Part shown: positions 9,943 through 21,780 of the stretch, one piece after another | Layout: each line of letters starts with the position of its first letter | Numbering within the stretch: position 1 is the first letter of the stretch | NCBI GenBank assembly: GCA_963971405.1 | Contig: OZ020490.1 | Location: 30,157,464 to 30,221,463 of the forward strand | Direction: 5' to 3' | DNA length: 64,000 nt | Source: Psococerastis gibbosa | Taxonomy: Eukaryota; Arthropoda; Insecta; Psocodea; Psocidae | Translations under genes and position numbers: made by a program | Notes under the pieces: model-generated | Seen by the model: only the letters and a program-made list of their open reading frames with translations | The model's database searches: none | What the model was told of the DNA's origin: nothing

Positions 9943-10772
9943 CTATAACAAGTCTCCTTCATCTTCTGTTGCATTAGCCTGTTCTGCATTCAATACAACC
10001 TCACACACACCAACCACCCCGCCCTCCTCATGAATTACCGCATGTCTCTTCAAGTTCGACTTACGCGAAAAACATTTTAAACAAACTTCACACTGAAAAG
10101 CCTTCTCCATCGTATGAACCGTTTCATGTTTGGTCAAGTGGCTCCGCTGAGTGAAGCCCTTCGAGCAAATTGCACACTCGTAACACTTCTCTCTCGTGTG
10201 AACATCAAAATGTTTAAACAATTGGCTTTTTTGGCCATAACTGTTACCACAGACGGAACACTTATAAGGTTTGTCGACGCCATGCCTTCGTATATGAGAC
10301 AGTAATGTACTTTTTCGACTGAAACAGTGTGAGCAAGTGGAACACTGAAAAGGCTTCTCTCCAGTGTGCTTTCTTAAATGCCGTTCCAAATCTGCATTTT
10401 TTGCAAATTTCTTGGAACAGAATTTGCAGCTGTTAACAGTCTGTTCACGATGTTCTGATTCTTCATGTATTTTCAATAGTTTTGCTACTGAGAAGCTTTC
10501 AGAGCAGATAGTGCATTCGTAGGGGGTTTCAACGCCGTGGGATCGCATATGAACCACAACTGTGCTATTTCGCGTAAAACTTTTGTAACAAACCCGGCAC
10601 TGGTAGGGTTTCTCTCCAGTATGTGACAGTATATGTCTTTGCAAATCGGAATTTCTTCTAAAATATTTTGAACAGATGTGACACTGATTTGGGCCCATGT
10701 TATGTACATGTATGGCGGTTGGTGGCAATGAGACTCGATTTTCAAGTTCTTCTTTCACTTCCTGTTTCATTA
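9943..10772 (-). CDS. ZNF-B, zinc-finger exon: 8 C2H2 fingers
   Basis: Last exon of a second cluster gene. The acceptor TTTTGTTTTCAG precedes 10772 and the exon opens with TA, completing the split codon left by the exon at 14784-14834. The assembled protein is about 302 residues. The exon starts MKQEVKEEL, with two psi-K-x-E sites, then has eight fingers. Finger 3 has a four-residue spacing between its histidines (HEESEH). Linkers vary (TGEKP, GVETP, GVDKP, TREKC, TMEKA), so this is a less uniform array than ZNF-A. An acidic tail ends ATEDEGDLL. It is probably a DNA-binding nuclear factor; targets are unknown. The two introns are filled with mobile DNA: a CR1-like element and a hAT-like MITE. 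Confidence 0.9.
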
Positions 10773-11349
10773 CTGAAAACAAAAATCATAGTCACAAATA
10801 TATAACATCTTATGGTAAGAGAACCATACCCCACAGTACACATTTTTTGTTATTGAATTACCCAATTCCACAGGTAATACTGATAATTGAGATGTCAAGA
10901 AGTTCAAGAAATGTTGTTCTATACTTTACGAACTACCAAATGGTACGCATTGATTAGGTTAGGCCGTCAACTCGTACCCAAACTTGGTTGAGCCACTCTA
11001 ATGTGCATGCCCGTCCACAGCTACGGGCAGATGGGTCATCTGACCCACCTCGACTGACCCGGAAAAATTGTACTAATTAGGTATAAAACATAATTAGTTT
11101 GAAATTTTTTTTTTTTTAAATAAAAATCAAGAAATTAAAAAAAAAATGAACTTTTTCCAGACTTTTAAGCAAAAACTCGCGAAAACTACAGCAAACTCGA
11201 ATCTCGTTCTCGAAACTCAATTTCTATAAAATCGAAGCGTTGTTTCAGGTTTTACTTTATCCCATATATGCCCCTTCCCCCCTAACAAAAAAACTGTCGA
11301 ATTTTCAATTTTTTTCATTCACTCTTGACCCACCTCATATTTCATTCTG

Positions 11350-13095
11350 CGGACGGCCATGCTCATGTGGACACAGGTTATAAAAAGGAGGTAATAACGG
11401 TAATAAAATATATTAGATCGCGTAAAACCATAAGCGAAGTATTGGAGATAACGGTGAGACGTAGAGCGAAATGGCAATGTCAATTTGAAGTATTCCTATC
11501 CGCGAACAACGTTATAGCCAGTAAGCAATATGGATTTCAAAAAAATAAGAGCACGGTGTCAGCCATAATAGATTGCATTGATCATATCCTTCGCTCACAC
11601 AATCAACAGTTATCCATTCTTGGCGCTTTCCTCGACCTGTCTGCAGCTTTCGATTGTGTTAACATACAACTATTGCTAGATAAACTATACTGGATCGGTG
11701 CAAGGGGACTCCCGCATAACTGACTGAAATCCTATCTCACAGATCGTACCCAATTTGTAGAAACATATAGCAGTCTAACTAAACATAATATTAACCATGC
11801 AGTTGGGGGACACATATTAACAAACAGCCGACGCCTATGCTCTAAAGGGGCTATTTTTCACTCGGAATCGCCCGCAACAATAGCAGGTGTCCCCCAGGGC
11901 TCTGTTTTAGGCCCAATTTTGTACCTCATTTATGTCAATGATATGTGTAATTTAATTTCACAAACATCTTCCATCTCCCGATCTCCGACAACTTCTTCAT
12001 TGGCTACAGCTCCAGTTGCTACTCCAGACATTTTAAAAGAAATGTTTATGTATGCTGATGACACCACCATGATTATATTAGCTCCCACCATAGATGATGC
12101 TGTTACACAATCTACCTCCACCTTGATCAATGTCAAACACCTGTTCGCTAGGCATGGCTTACTACTTAACAATGGAAAAACCAAGTTTATCACATTCTTA
12201 TCTAGACAACCTGAACCGATAAAAATCCCATCATGTAACAACTCTATAAAAACCAGCCCATCCACTAAATTCTTAGGCTTAACACTGGATAAAAAGCTCA
12301 CCTGGTCTGAACACACATTGTTACTCACACGCAAACTGAATTCCAGCTGTTATTTAATAAGGAAATTGGCAAACATGGGCAACCAATATCTGGCGCTACT
12401 TGCTTACCATTCCACGTTTGCGAGTCACTTAGCCTACGGTATAGAAGTCTGGGGAGGTTGCAACAAAACTCTCTCTGACACTTTATTAAAACTTCAGAAA
12501 AAGGTAATTGGATGTATCCTTAAATTATCGATAACTACAACATGCAGAGATGGTTTTAAGCGACTCAGAATTATGACATTCCCCTCATTATATGTCTACA
12601 AATTGCTTATTTGCTAAGCGAAAAGTATCTGTGGGTGATTATGTTCCATCTTATATAAAGCACCGCTACCCTACAAGGCGGACACTTAATCTCCACTGCA
12701 CTGGCTACTAGGAGGAAAGTGGAACTGGCCCCGACTAATAAGAGCAAGTCCTTTTGGAATGTGTTACCCCAGTCCTATAAAGAACAGCCCTACAAGAAAT
12801 TCAAATCCACCCTCAAAGTGCTTCTCATACAAAATGTTTTTTACACAACGGACGAAATAACGGCAGCTATCTCAAGCATAATTTTAAAATAGAATTTATA
12901 AAGACTTTAAAAAGAATTGTGAAAGAATTGTAACTGAATTGATAATGTAACTGTAACTGTAATTAGTGTAATTTGTAACGCGATTTCTTATATTCTGTTA
13001 ATGGGATGACCTAGGTCCCTCATTTAATTTATATAATGAAAATAAAGGTGATTATTATTATTATTGTTATTATTATTATTATTATTATTAAAGGA
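11350..13095 (+). mobile_element. CR1/Jockey-group non-LTR retrotransposon, decayed 3' part
   Basis: RT homology starts near 11420 and the frame is broken at least twice (stop at 11721, a shift near 12617). Recognisable blocks are [11 protein letters not shown] (catalytic block A), GVPQGSVLGP at about 11887, MYADDTTM (catalytic YADD) at about 12046, FLGLTLDKKLTW and HLAYGIEVWGG. The last coding piece ends near 12892, and a tail of ATT repeats follows at about 13050-13090. Microsatellite-like 3' tails are usual for CR1-group elements. It lies inside ZNF-B intron 2, on the opposite strand to the gene. Confidence 0.8.
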
Positions 13096-14783
13096 CGCGT
13101 TGTAGGATTTCAACATAGAAATAAAAAAATAGCGGCTAATTAAAAAAAAGAACAATTTAACGGGGGCAGAACTTTATCATAAATGATATGTCACAAAGAA
13201 AGAAAAAACATTCCTATACCTTTTGACAAGCAGTGTGTAGCCGTCACTAGCGTTTTGGAACTCATTCGAACTAACGCGCTCAATGTCTGTTAATGTCTAA
13301 AAATCAAGTTCTATGACTGTAGTCGTACGCCGTTGGTGACGGCCACTTAATGTACATCGAAATGTGTAGAAACATTAGAACTACTTTATGGCGTCTCTCT
13401 TCAAGTTAAACAATCGATATTTTCAGCTTTTACAACCATAAAATGGTAAAAACGGACACCACACCACTTTTTAGTACAAAGTCAAATTTCTCATAACAAT
13501 TATATCGATCATGCTGCCATAAATGAGTAGCAGGGAGAAAATGAAGAAGAAAAATTCCCCTACATTCTAATACATAATATATAGCCGACACTAACCTTGT
13601 TTGGACATACTCCTTCAAATACTGTGTCCAAGCCATGTTAGGACCGGCTACACACTATGTATTAAAATTTAGAGGCGCACTTAAGGGGTCTTAGAGATAA
13701 AATTAGGTTACTCGTGACTGCGGTTTTAATTTTAATTTAAAAAAGGTTTCTTACTAACATTAGTCGGTTTCATGAACAAACTAAATTTCTTAGGGCCTGT
13801 TTGAGTTTTATTAACTTTTTATAGTTTTAATAAAACACTTTTTTTGTTCATAGTTCTGAGATCAGACGTCCCACGGCAGCCGCTGTGGAACGTACCAAAC
13901 AACCATGCCATGTATGGCCAAAAACCTGCTTCCCGCCGCTTGACCAGAAAAATCTTGCTCTACTCAACCAAGTTTCCACATGTAGAACCACAAATTCGCA
14001 CCTGCCATGCGACAATTCCACACACAGTCACTTAGTCAGAATGAGGAGATTATGCCGGGTACATCTGTCGCTTCTTGAACCGACTGAGGGCTGATGCATT
14101 TTTTTTTCTTTTTTGCAAAAGACGAGTTAGATGGCGCTCCCTGCCCGAGGGACAGGACTTGTTTACCTGCGGCGCTATACTAAACATGCTACTACGCCTC
14201 AAGAAGACTACTATATGCACAGTTTCTGACCAATTTGAAAACGACAAAGACGTCCAGGTCGGTACCTATTGGACTACAAATTAGCGTAACGCTGACACGC
14301 CATGTAAGCAAGATAAATATTTCAAACGTGTAGGGGTGCAATTTTTTCATAAAATAGCATATTTTTAGACGTTTACTGATTGTTCATTGCGGTACAATGT
14401 CCCCTTTTTTTGCTTTAGGTTTCAAATGGCTCTGCAAACAGCTAGCCCGTTCTAGCAAACAATTTCGAACACAAGTAGGCGGTTCTTGGGTTGTCTTAGA
14501 TTGAGTGCATCTCCACTAGGTGGGCTCAGTAATAGAACAAAAATAATTACTTATTTATGAATATATTTACTAGTTAAATTTGAATACTGCGTCTCAAAGG
14601 CTCCGTAGCGCCAGCCATTATGGCATCCCACTAAGTGGAAGATGTTTGTGATGTTTTAGGAGGTTCGCTTCCAGATCAACCATGGCCCGTTTATCCAGAT
14701 TATCCTGATCACGATTCACTTCAACAGACTCTTGCAATTTTATTAACCCTCGAAGGTTGAAATTCACAATAACAAAAACTCAC
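13096..14783. other. Intronic stretch with an R8 repeat copy
   Basis: The part at about 13445-13620 is a member of repeat family R8 (CGGACACCACACCAC, then AAAGTCAAATTTCTCATAA), better seen as an inverted pair at 49222-49560. The rest of ZNF-B intron 2 has no recognisable gene. A pair of overlapping plus frames near 13844-14094 matches no family I know. Confidence 0.45.
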
Positions 14784-14834
14784 CATCATCATCTCGTAGT
14801 TCAATGTCGTGGAGAGGGACTGGGGAGTCTTCAA
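14784..14834 (-). CDS. ZNF-B exon 2 (51 nt)
   Basis: Acceptor TTATTTTTCAG, then TT, sixteen codons (EDSPVPLHDIELRDDD) and a final G before GTGAGT. The 1-1 phase fits exon 1 at 16104-16131 and the zinc-finger exon at 10772. It is acidic and has no domain I recognise. Confidence 0.7.
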
Positions 14835-14938
14835 CTGAAAAATAAAAGGGATATATTGGAAAATAAAATATATAAGACAGTAAGTAAGGGAACACTTAAT
14901 CCTGGCAACGGAAGCAAAGAATACATAAGACTTGGGGA

Positions 14939-15670
14939 CATTGGCGTAAATGCCCAAAATTTCTGGGGGGGGGGGGGCTTTAGGACCCCAAAACTTTGAT
15001 CCCCGGAGAAAAAAAATCGATAAATGGGCTCAAATTAGTGAGGGTTTACGAATATTCTATCTTGGAATAAGGGGAGCCCGGGGGCCTCCCCCTGAGAACA
15101 AAAAATTGATGAATAGGCCCAAATTAGTGAGGTTTTACGCATATTACACTCTGGAGAAAGGGGGGGCGGGGGTCTCCCCCGGAGAAAACAATTGATAAAT
15201 GGGCGGAAATTAGTGAGGTTTTACGAATATTCTATACTGGAGGAAGGGGGGCCCGGGGGTTTCCCCCGGAAAACAAAAATTGATGAATAGGCCCAAATTA
15301 GGGAGGTTTTACGCACTTTGTAAGCAGCACAGTTGAGATTTTACCGACGAATAAACCTACCACTGAGCCCCCCCCCCCCCCCCCCCGGGCCTCCCCCGAA
15401 GAAAAATTTGGGAAAAATAGCTCTGAAGTATTGGGGTTTTAATCATTTTGAGTAATATATTTTATTTATTTTTATTTATAAGTACTTGGTAAATATGTTG
15501 ATTTTTATCATGTAAAATAAGCATACTAAGAATTAATTTCCCTTTCATTATTGTGGATACTAACTTATGCCTTTAGCATCCATAACGTCTTCGTCACCAA
15601 AAATCCTGGGGGGTGCTACGGGTGGACCTGGGGGGGGGGGCTTCCCCAGGACCCCCTATTTACGCCAATG
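14939..15670. mobile_element. hAT-like MITE H1, copy 1, with internal ~88-bp repeats
   Basis: Terminal inverted repeat CATTGGCGTAAAT, flanked by a perfect 8-bp duplication CTTGGGGA (14931-14938 and 15671-15678). An 8-bp duplication is the hallmark of hAT transposons. Inside are about four diverged tandem units of about 88 bp, each with a C-rich GGAGAAAA start, ATAAATGGGC or ATGAATAGGCCC, and AGTGAGGTTTTACG. Long G and C runs flank the units. It lies in ZNF-B intron 1. Confidence 0.85.
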
Positions 15671-15789
15671 CTTGGGGAGTCTCAACAGATTGAGTTTATT
15701 AATCCTTGAGAGAATGCATACAATCCATGACAAAGGTTAGTCACCAAAAACGCAATAACACTAAAATCCACCATTCACTTAGTAACCTT

Positions 15790-15960
15790 AGTAATCCTTT
15801 ACCTCTTCATCTATTTTCACTCCCAGATACTTGATTTCAATAACTGATTCCAGTGTCTCATTTTTTTTCGGATTTCTTCAGTTCTCTGTGTTCTTCATTT
15901 TTGCTTCCCATAATCAATCTTATGTTGTAGTCACTATTTGCTCGATATTAAAGCACTGTT
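15790..15960 (-). pseudogene. RTE-like reverse transcriptase scrap
   Basis: A minus-strand frame reads IEIKYLGVKIDEE, the thumb block of RTE/CR1-like reverse transcriptases, followed downstream only by decayed sequence. It is too short and broken to be functional. Confidence 0.5.
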
Positions 15961-16103
15961 TTCCTTTCTTAAACCTCGTTATAAATGAGAAAATGCCTGG
16001 TACTGCATATTACCAAACACATTGTACAAAAAGTATCGCCTATAAGCGAAAAAAGGGCATTGGAAACGTGAACGATTTGAGTGATAGCTTTATAAAAACT
16101 TAC

Positions 16104-16131
16104 CAATTTCTTGATTAATTTTAACGTCCAT
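16104..16131 (-). CDS. ZNF-B exon 1 (start codon, 28 nt)
   Basis: ATG followed by codons for MDVKINQEI and one G before the donor GTAAGT. It has the same length and phase as ZNF-A exon 1, which supports both calls. It joins to 14784-14834 without breaking the frame. Confidence 0.75.
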
Positions 16132-16325
16132 GCTTCACAATAAGAATACCTTTTCTAGTTATAACGTTGGTTATACAATTAAATATTTTTTATTATTGAG
16201 TCTTGAAAACTCATAACAATTAAACAATACAACGTCCATCATGGCATTTTGAGGTTTGACCTTAAGCAGCTAAGTTGCCAACATTTAAACACTAAATAAT
16301 TTGCAAAGTGTCGCAATATTGCAAT

Positions 16326-16690
16326 TTATATCTGTTTCGCGCCTTCGCTGGTTCTTTGGTTTGAATCTAACGATTGGTTTGCAGGAAATCTTTCCACCTC
16401 CTTCTCCACTCCTCCCTGTCTTGAGCGGTTCTCTTTAGTTCCAAATAGGTTCCGCATCTCATATTTGTCTTGAGGTTTTCTGCATACCGTACGCCTTCCT
16501 TGGTCGCCCTCTTGCATTGGTGCCTTCTATTATGGTGCTTAGGAGTCCTTCTCGTCTGATCAGGATCCATTTTGCTCTTCTCACCGAAATGGAGATAATT
16601 ATCGTTTGTCATTTGAAGTACCGCTTCGTTCGTTACATGGTCTCTCAAAGATATTTTCAACACTCACCTATACACATTTCGAAAGCCTCC
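16326..16690 (-). pseudogene. RTE-like RT C-terminal fragment
   Basis: The minus frame holds LKISLRDHVTNEAVL and ends DREEWRRRWKDFLQTNR-stop. This is the tail following the palm and thumb in RTE-type elements, and is related to the piece at 26206-26662. There are no catalytic motifs, and the frame is shifted in the middle. Confidence 0.65.
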
Positions 16691-17472
16691 CGCTTCTTTC
16701 ATCTACTTTCGTGCATAGAAGCACCTTCACGGGTGCTTCTTTATAAAAAAAAATCTTACTGGTTATTAAATTATTTACTATGAAATAACTCATTATCTTT
16801 ATCAACTGATTATTGATAAATTCGAAAGCTTGCATGTTCGAATAACTCGGACCATAGCAATTGCCAGTATATATCAAATAGGTAATGTATTATAAGGTAA
16901 AAAAAAGCATTGCACTTGATTCTTATTTTCCACTAGCAAGTAGTTATACAATAAATCTACAATAGATAATATACTTAATGTCCTACAGTGAAGTTTTTGC
17001 AACGCTGGTACAGAGGAAAGGGCACATGAGCTGTGTAGTACCGTATACCCAAGTCCATAACAATTACAAATCTTTGCAGATTGGAGATAGTCTACTACTT
17101 CTTGGGCACCGTAATTAGATGTTACAACTTCCACTGTGAGAAAGTAACTTTGGACTGTTTGCAATATCGTACTTCCTGTATAAATATGAAAGAAAAGTGA
17201 AAAAAAATATTTATTTGATATCTGAAAGCCATTTAAAAAAATGTCGCCATATTGTAAATTAATGGGAAGTTTTGTAATTTTTAAATGTTGGCTATTTTTA
17301 AAAGAGTGTTTCCACTAACCAGTAACCACTTTCCACTTTCTTTCATTCCTTGGATTACTTATGTTTTATGTGAAACAAAATATGTAAATAAGAAAAATAA
17401 TATATAAATTAAAAATTTGGAAGTCCAAAGAACTCTTTAAGTTTTAAACATTTACATTTATATTTTGTTGCA
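16691..17472. other. Intergenic spacer between ZNF-B and ZNF-H
   Basis: ZNF-B (minus) and ZNF-H (plus) are divergent, with start codons 1.34 kb apart at 16131 and 17473. Apart from the RT scrap I see no repeat or gene. Promoters for both genes should be here, but no TATA box stands out. Confidence 0.4.
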
Positions 17473-17515
17473 ATGGGGTCCAAGATAAAAGAAGAGGACC
17501 GTCTTGAAAGTTTAG
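17473..17515 (+). CDS. ZNF-H exon 1 (start codon, 43 nt)
   Basis: ATG, 14 codons encoding MGSKIKEEDRLESL, then one G before the donor GTAAGC. IKEE is a psi-K-x-E site. The overhang joins in frame to the GA that opens the exon at 18848. Confidence 0.75.
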
Positions 17516-17721
17516 GTAAGCTACGGAAGGGTAGGCCAGATTTTCAAATGTAGGCTAAGTAAGTAAATTTAAATTTAAATTGTCATCTTATTAATTGGTG
17601 ATTTTTAATATAATAAAAGACAAGTAAGATCTAATAATTGGGCGTGAAAATGGCCCGTAAGTAAAACTTAGAATAGACGCGTAGGCCTATCTGTGCATGG
17701 CTAAATCATGATTTTGCCTGT

Positions 17722-18168
17722 TGCGTCAATGGTAAGCTTGTTTCAGCTTGTCCACTATCGCTTGTAGCCGGTGTAAGTTGACATCGAGAACATTATAATA
17801 CCGGGATTTATTCAATTGTTTTAAACAAATGAGTGCAAAATGCGCGGGAAATTCAAATTGATAAACTAATATTTTTGGTCAGTTTCCAATTTTTTTTTTC
17901 TCCCATAGATGTTGGGCCTAGACACATTAATTAAAATTCTTATTATATTTCAAAATTCTACCTTTGCATTTGAATGTTTATTAGTACTTCCTTCAATTAT
18001 TAAAAAATGCAACCATTATTCTCTTGTAATCTAATAAATTTTTTAATTTTATTTATTTATTTTATTTTAATTAATAATATTTTAACACCGTCATGTACGG
18101 TATTGAAAGATAATCCCCGGTACCTTTTATGTTAATCACAAGTCGCCATGATCGGACTGCTGGAGTGC
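17722..18168. mobile_element. MITE family F, copy 1 (reverse relative to copy 2)
   Basis: The left side has ATTATAATACCGGGATTTATT and the right side AAGTCGCCATGATCGGACTG. In reverse orientation these match the ends of the element at 30405-30722 (CGCCATGATCGGGCAGG). The leading segment TCAATGGTAAGCTTGT recurs at 34122-34190, so a second repeat is joined to it. It lies inside the ZNF-H intron. Confidence 0.55.
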
Positions 18169-18193
18169 TGGGCCAGTTTCTTCTATCGTCATA

Positions 18194-18340
18194 GGCGCGG
18201 ATTCCATCAACGTCAATAGTTATATTAAATGTTTTTTGACGTTGTAGCAGACATTTTTAGACAGTAGTTTAGTAAAAATATCTGCTACCACGTCAAAAAC
18301 ATTTAATATCACTATTGACGTTGGTGGAAACAGCGGACAC
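18194..18340. mobile_element. Hairpin MITE (PIF/Harbinger-like), short type
   Basis: Inverted arms GGCGCGGATTCCATCAACGT and its partner, with GTAGCAGACATTTTTAGACA around the symmetry centre. The right end is degenerate. It lies in the ZNF-H intron. Confidence 0.65.
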
Positions 18341-18439
18341 TTAAAATATACCTATACATGTGTTTAATTAGTTTAGCGCCATACGTTGCTTGGTTGTCTG
18401 TTAAGTAGCAACCACAATCCCATAAATGTGTAAATTATG

Positions 18440-18610
18440 TTAATATCATATAATACGAAACTCATGAGCAATGTGTCTAAAAGATATATATTGTTAAAAG
18501 TTAAAAATATATATGTTTATGTAGAAATTGTGCAAATTTGTTTGATTTTAATACTTTACACATAATGTTTCGTTTCCACGAAGTCACGAGAGAAACCCTA
18601 TATTAGTGTC
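18440..18610. repeat. Penelope-type terminal remnant (short)
   Basis: TTTCCACGAAGTCACGAGAG at about 18570-18590 is the reverse complement of a landmark flanking the Penelope-like remnants at 28665 and 51160 (GAGAG, then TTCGTGGAAGT). An AT-rich arm with AATTGTGCAAATTTG lies beside it. It is a weak, isolated match. Confidence 0.35.
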
Positions 18611-18761
18611 TAAAAGTTTGAAATTCTATTTAATTATTTAAAACCTTCATAGTCTACAGTTTGAATATGCATGCCTGCAGATGTCGCCCATCCAATTTAT
18701 AGTTGATGTTTTATTTGGCTAATGATCAACAAGAGTGCAGCCGTCTTTAGGAGTTGATTTG

Positions 18762-18835
18762 TTATAGGAAGTAGTGAAAAAGTTGAAGAACTACTTATAA
18801 AATTTGAATTCCCGTCCGATAATGAAATGGTTGAA
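18762..18835 (+). pseudogene. Fossil duplicate of the ZNF-H exon 2 start
   Basis: TATAG-GAAGTAGTGAAAAAG followed by CCCGTCCGATAATGAAA copies the beginning of the true exon 80 bases later, including its acceptor. An internal block is missing and no donor fits, so it cannot be spliced as an extra exon. Confidence 0.6.
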
Positions 18836-18847
18836 TTTTTTTTATAG

Positions 18848-19614
18848 GAAGTAATGAAGAAGTCGAAGAAGCCCAGAACAACATAAAGGAAGAAGTACTT
18901 ATAAAATGTGAAGTCCCGTCCGATAATGAAACGCCTACGGATGGCGGCGATGATAATAAAGAGGAGGGAAACTTGCGCGATATGTACTCTGACGTGCAAC
19001 AAGGCACCGACGTAAAACCAATCCTCTGCGGCAATTGCAACGAAGCATTTTCTTCACAAGCTACATTAATTCTACACAAATGCAAAACGGTAGAATCAAG
19101 AACTTGTGAGTTTTGTTCTAAAGTGTATACCAAAAAATCTAATTTTCTAATTCATACTAGAACACATACTGGGGAGAAGCCTTATCACTGTCCGATGTGC
19201 CCGAGAAGTTTTACAAAAAATAGTGATTTAAAGCGACATGTTAGAACACATACGGGACAGAGTCCATATCAGTGTCTAATCTGTTCTAAGGGCTTTACAA
19301 ATCTCAGTGACTTGCATGTTCATAAGAGAACTCATATAGGGGTGAAGCCTTTTCAGTGTTTTATATGTACCCGACCGTTTTCCAATAAAATTGACTTAGT
19401 AAGGCATATTAAAACGCATACCGCCGAGAGGCGGCATCAGTGTGAAATCTGTTTGAAAAGATTTAATAGTAGTTATGCTTTGCTCGTACACGTGAGAACG
19501 CATACTGGGGAGAAACCTTTCCAGTGTCAGATCTGTTTTGAACGTTTTACAACGAACAGTGACTTGTTGCGGCATGGTAAAACATGCGTGTGCGCTCTGT
19601 GTTATCTCAGTTAA
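18848..19614 (+). CDS. ZNF-H, zinc-finger exon: 7 C2H2-type fingers, last one truncated
   Basis: Final exon of a plus-strand cluster gene; the acceptor TTTTTTATAG precedes 18848. The assembled protein is about 269 residues. The acidic start carries IKEEVLIKCEV with two overlapping psi-K-x-E sites. Finger 1 is H-x-C type (LILHKC). Fingers 2-6 are canonical, with THTGEKP, TGQSP, IGVKP, TAERR linkers. Finger 7 stops at RHGKTC, with CVCALCYLS-stop replacing the second histidine and any further fingers. The C-terminus therefore looks truncated by a frameshift or a genuine late divergence. It is predicted to be a nuclear DNA-binding protein. Confidence 0.88.
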
Positions 19615-19715
19615 AAGAGCTGAAGATGCAGATGGTAACGCATACTGAAGAGAGTCAGTTGATTTAGCGTATATTGACGTCATTTTATCCGAAAATGGAG
19701 TATCAACAAATACCT

Positions 19716-19793
19716 GGACCTGGGGGACTCGAACTCACGATCTATCCCTTTCTGGGACTTTGTGGCAACTAAGCAAGCGTACTACCACTGAAA
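19716..19793 (-). repeat. tRNA-headed SINE fragment
   Basis: On the minus strand, CAGTGGTAGTACGCTTGC resembles an A box, and GAGTTCGAGTCCC about 50 bases on resembles a B box. The cloverleaf is imperfect, so this is read as a tRNA-derived SINE head, not a tRNA gene. Confidence 0.55.
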
Positions 19794-19794
19794 A

Positions 19795-19925
19795 AGTTGA
19801 CGCCGGCGCAGATGTTGACGAAACGATTGAATAACGTACCCTTTCAGATAGACCAGGGCCTATAAGCCCGAAATACCAGGTTCTACGGTTTCATTATCTA
19901 ATTCCGGCTGTGAGTGCCTTTGTAA
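19795..19925 (+). repeat. Repeat family P, copy 4
   Basis: GCAGATGTTGACGAAACG, then AGACCAGGGCC and a TTCTAC ... TCCGGC block, match the reverse complement of copies near 54303 and 46018. Diverged. Confidence 0.6.
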
Positions 19926-20083
19926 TTTATAAGAATTGAAAGTTTGCCAATTTGTTTACAAGCGTCCAGCTGGCATGGCATAAGGTTAATGTTGGTGATG
20001 GGAGCAGGGGCAAATCTAAGCCAACTAGTTTCGATTTGTAAAAGTAATCGTGTTTAACACTACTTACATTTCAATCGTTGCAG

Positions 20084-20122
20084 CATTGAATGACGAAGTA
20101 CTAATTAAGTCCGAAATAATAG
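20084..20122 (+). CDS. Small phase-1 exon of a zinc-finger gene (ZNF-J or ZNF-I)
   Basis: Acceptor ATCGTTGCAG, then CA, twelve codons (LNDEVLIKSEII) and a final G before GTATC. It has the same 2-nt/1-nt design and psi-K-x-E content (IKSE) as the other mini-exons. It could belong to the decayed gene at 20840-21780 or serve ZNF-I farther on. No start exon was found. Confidence 0.5.
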
Positions 20123-20516
20123 GTATCAGACGACGTTGAAAATGTGGTAGACATTGGCACAGATGCTAACAACTTACAGTTTAGCAAGCAAGAAACCGCG
20201 GAGTCGAAATCGTTTTTATGAGTAAAGTGCAACAATTGAGCTTGGTTACAAACGTGGCCAACTCCATTTTTTCACAAAATGGGGTTTTGATCCGACCTTG
20301 CAGAAAATTTTAATGTCCACCTGCACGTTGTAAAATAAAGTGACAAGAGCAGCCAGATTGCGCACAGAAGCGTTGAGAAGTCTAGGGTTAGTTATAAACT
20401 TAATGCAATTTTCAACAGAAAATCTGCTCTCCTGAAAAATTCTACAACTTGGCCTACTACCCCTACGGAAAGAACTCCTCTTATTAGAGCGTGAGGAGAA
20501 CACCTCTTATATATAT

Positions 20517-20715
20517 ACGGTAGAGGATAGTTTTGCACTGAGAACAGTTATAAGGGGTGGTCAAAATCTATTAACCCTATCAACCCAAATTGTGTTAAAA
20601 GTGTGGGTTCTGCCACTGGGTTATCCTGTGAAGAAACCCCCGCTTATATATACTACGGAAAGGGCTAGCTCTGCATTTGGGAACCTTTGTAGGGTTGGCC
20701 AAAATCTATGAACCC
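20517..20715 (+). repeat. Diverged tandem duplication, ~135-bp period
   Basis: ACGGTAGAGGATAG...GGTGGTCAAAATCTATTAACC at 20517-20575 reappears in diverged form at 20653-20712 (ACGGAAAGGGCTAG...GTTGGCCAAAATCTATGAACC). Function unknown. Confidence 0.5.
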
Positions 20716-20839
20716 AGTGGCTGATCCTAGTTGTCCGTTGATTATACCCGGATACCATTCCTTTAACCTTATGTAAACAGCCTCCTCAATTGTTTTTCAT
20801 CTGCTTCCACATTGGTGGGACATATGCTTCTAAAACGAC

Positions 20840-21780
20840 CCGATACGGCTGTGACATTTGCAAAAAAAAAAAACATTTTCCCGAAAAGAATCGGTAAAAA
20901 CCATATCCGCATTCACACCAGAGAAAATCTATACAATTGTGAGACTTGTTCAAAGGCTTTCCATATGGGATATTGGTTCTGAATAATCATAAGAGGACGC
21001 ATACGGGAGAGAAGATCTACCAGTGTAACATTTTTTCATGTTATGCACAGTGGCCAATTAAGTCGGCATATGAGAGAGAACCCACGGGGGTGAAACCTCA
21101 CCAGTGTCATCTGTGTTTGAAATATTATGGTAACATAGCTGAACTGTGCAATCACCCAATAACACATACAGGAAAGAAACATAACATGTGCGAATGCTGT
21201 TTGAAAGAAATGTTTCTCTAATATTGATATACTCTGCACATTCATAGAAGAACACACACAGGAGAGAAGCCTCATAGGTGTGCGATATGTTCAAAAGATT
21301 TCGTTAGAAGTTGCAACTTGCAACGGCATATGCATATCCACAGTAGAAAAACGCCCCAGTATCAGTACCAAAAGTGTTTGGTATGTTTTACCAGTAAAGC
21401 CGGCACGAAGATTCACAACTATAAGTACAAGAAAATGAGAAGGCTGACCAGTTGAAAAAGCCTTTTTCACCAAGAAATGCAACTTGAACATTCACAATAA
21501 AATACACACCGGGGAGAAACCACACCAGTGTCAGATCTGTTTCAAAGGTTTCATTAAAAATGGCGATTTACAGAGACATTTCAGGACACAAACACACTAA
21601 AGCCTTACAAACAAAGCCTTACAAGTGCTGTGAATGCTCGATGTCCTTTTGTCAGAAATAGGGATTCAGATATACATAAGACACAGACTTGGGGATCGAG
21701 CAGCCGCTTCGATGTCCTACTTGTAAAAAGACTTTTAAATTATGGCTTACAACGGCATATGCTAAATACATTGTAAGATT
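20840..21780 (+). pseudogene. ZNF-J, decayed C2H2 zinc-finger exon
   Basis: Finger pieces appear in all three plus frames: CDICKK, then [77 protein letters not shown]. Frameshifts and stops separate them, and several ligands are lost. About eight to ten finger remnants can be traced. It is a dead member of the cluster between ZNF-H and ZNF-I, in the same orientation as both. Confidence 0.85.

Noticed and set aside
18762-18835. Additional functional ZNF-H exon
   Set aside because: No usable donor, and the gap to the next acceptor is only about 20 bases, too short for an intron.
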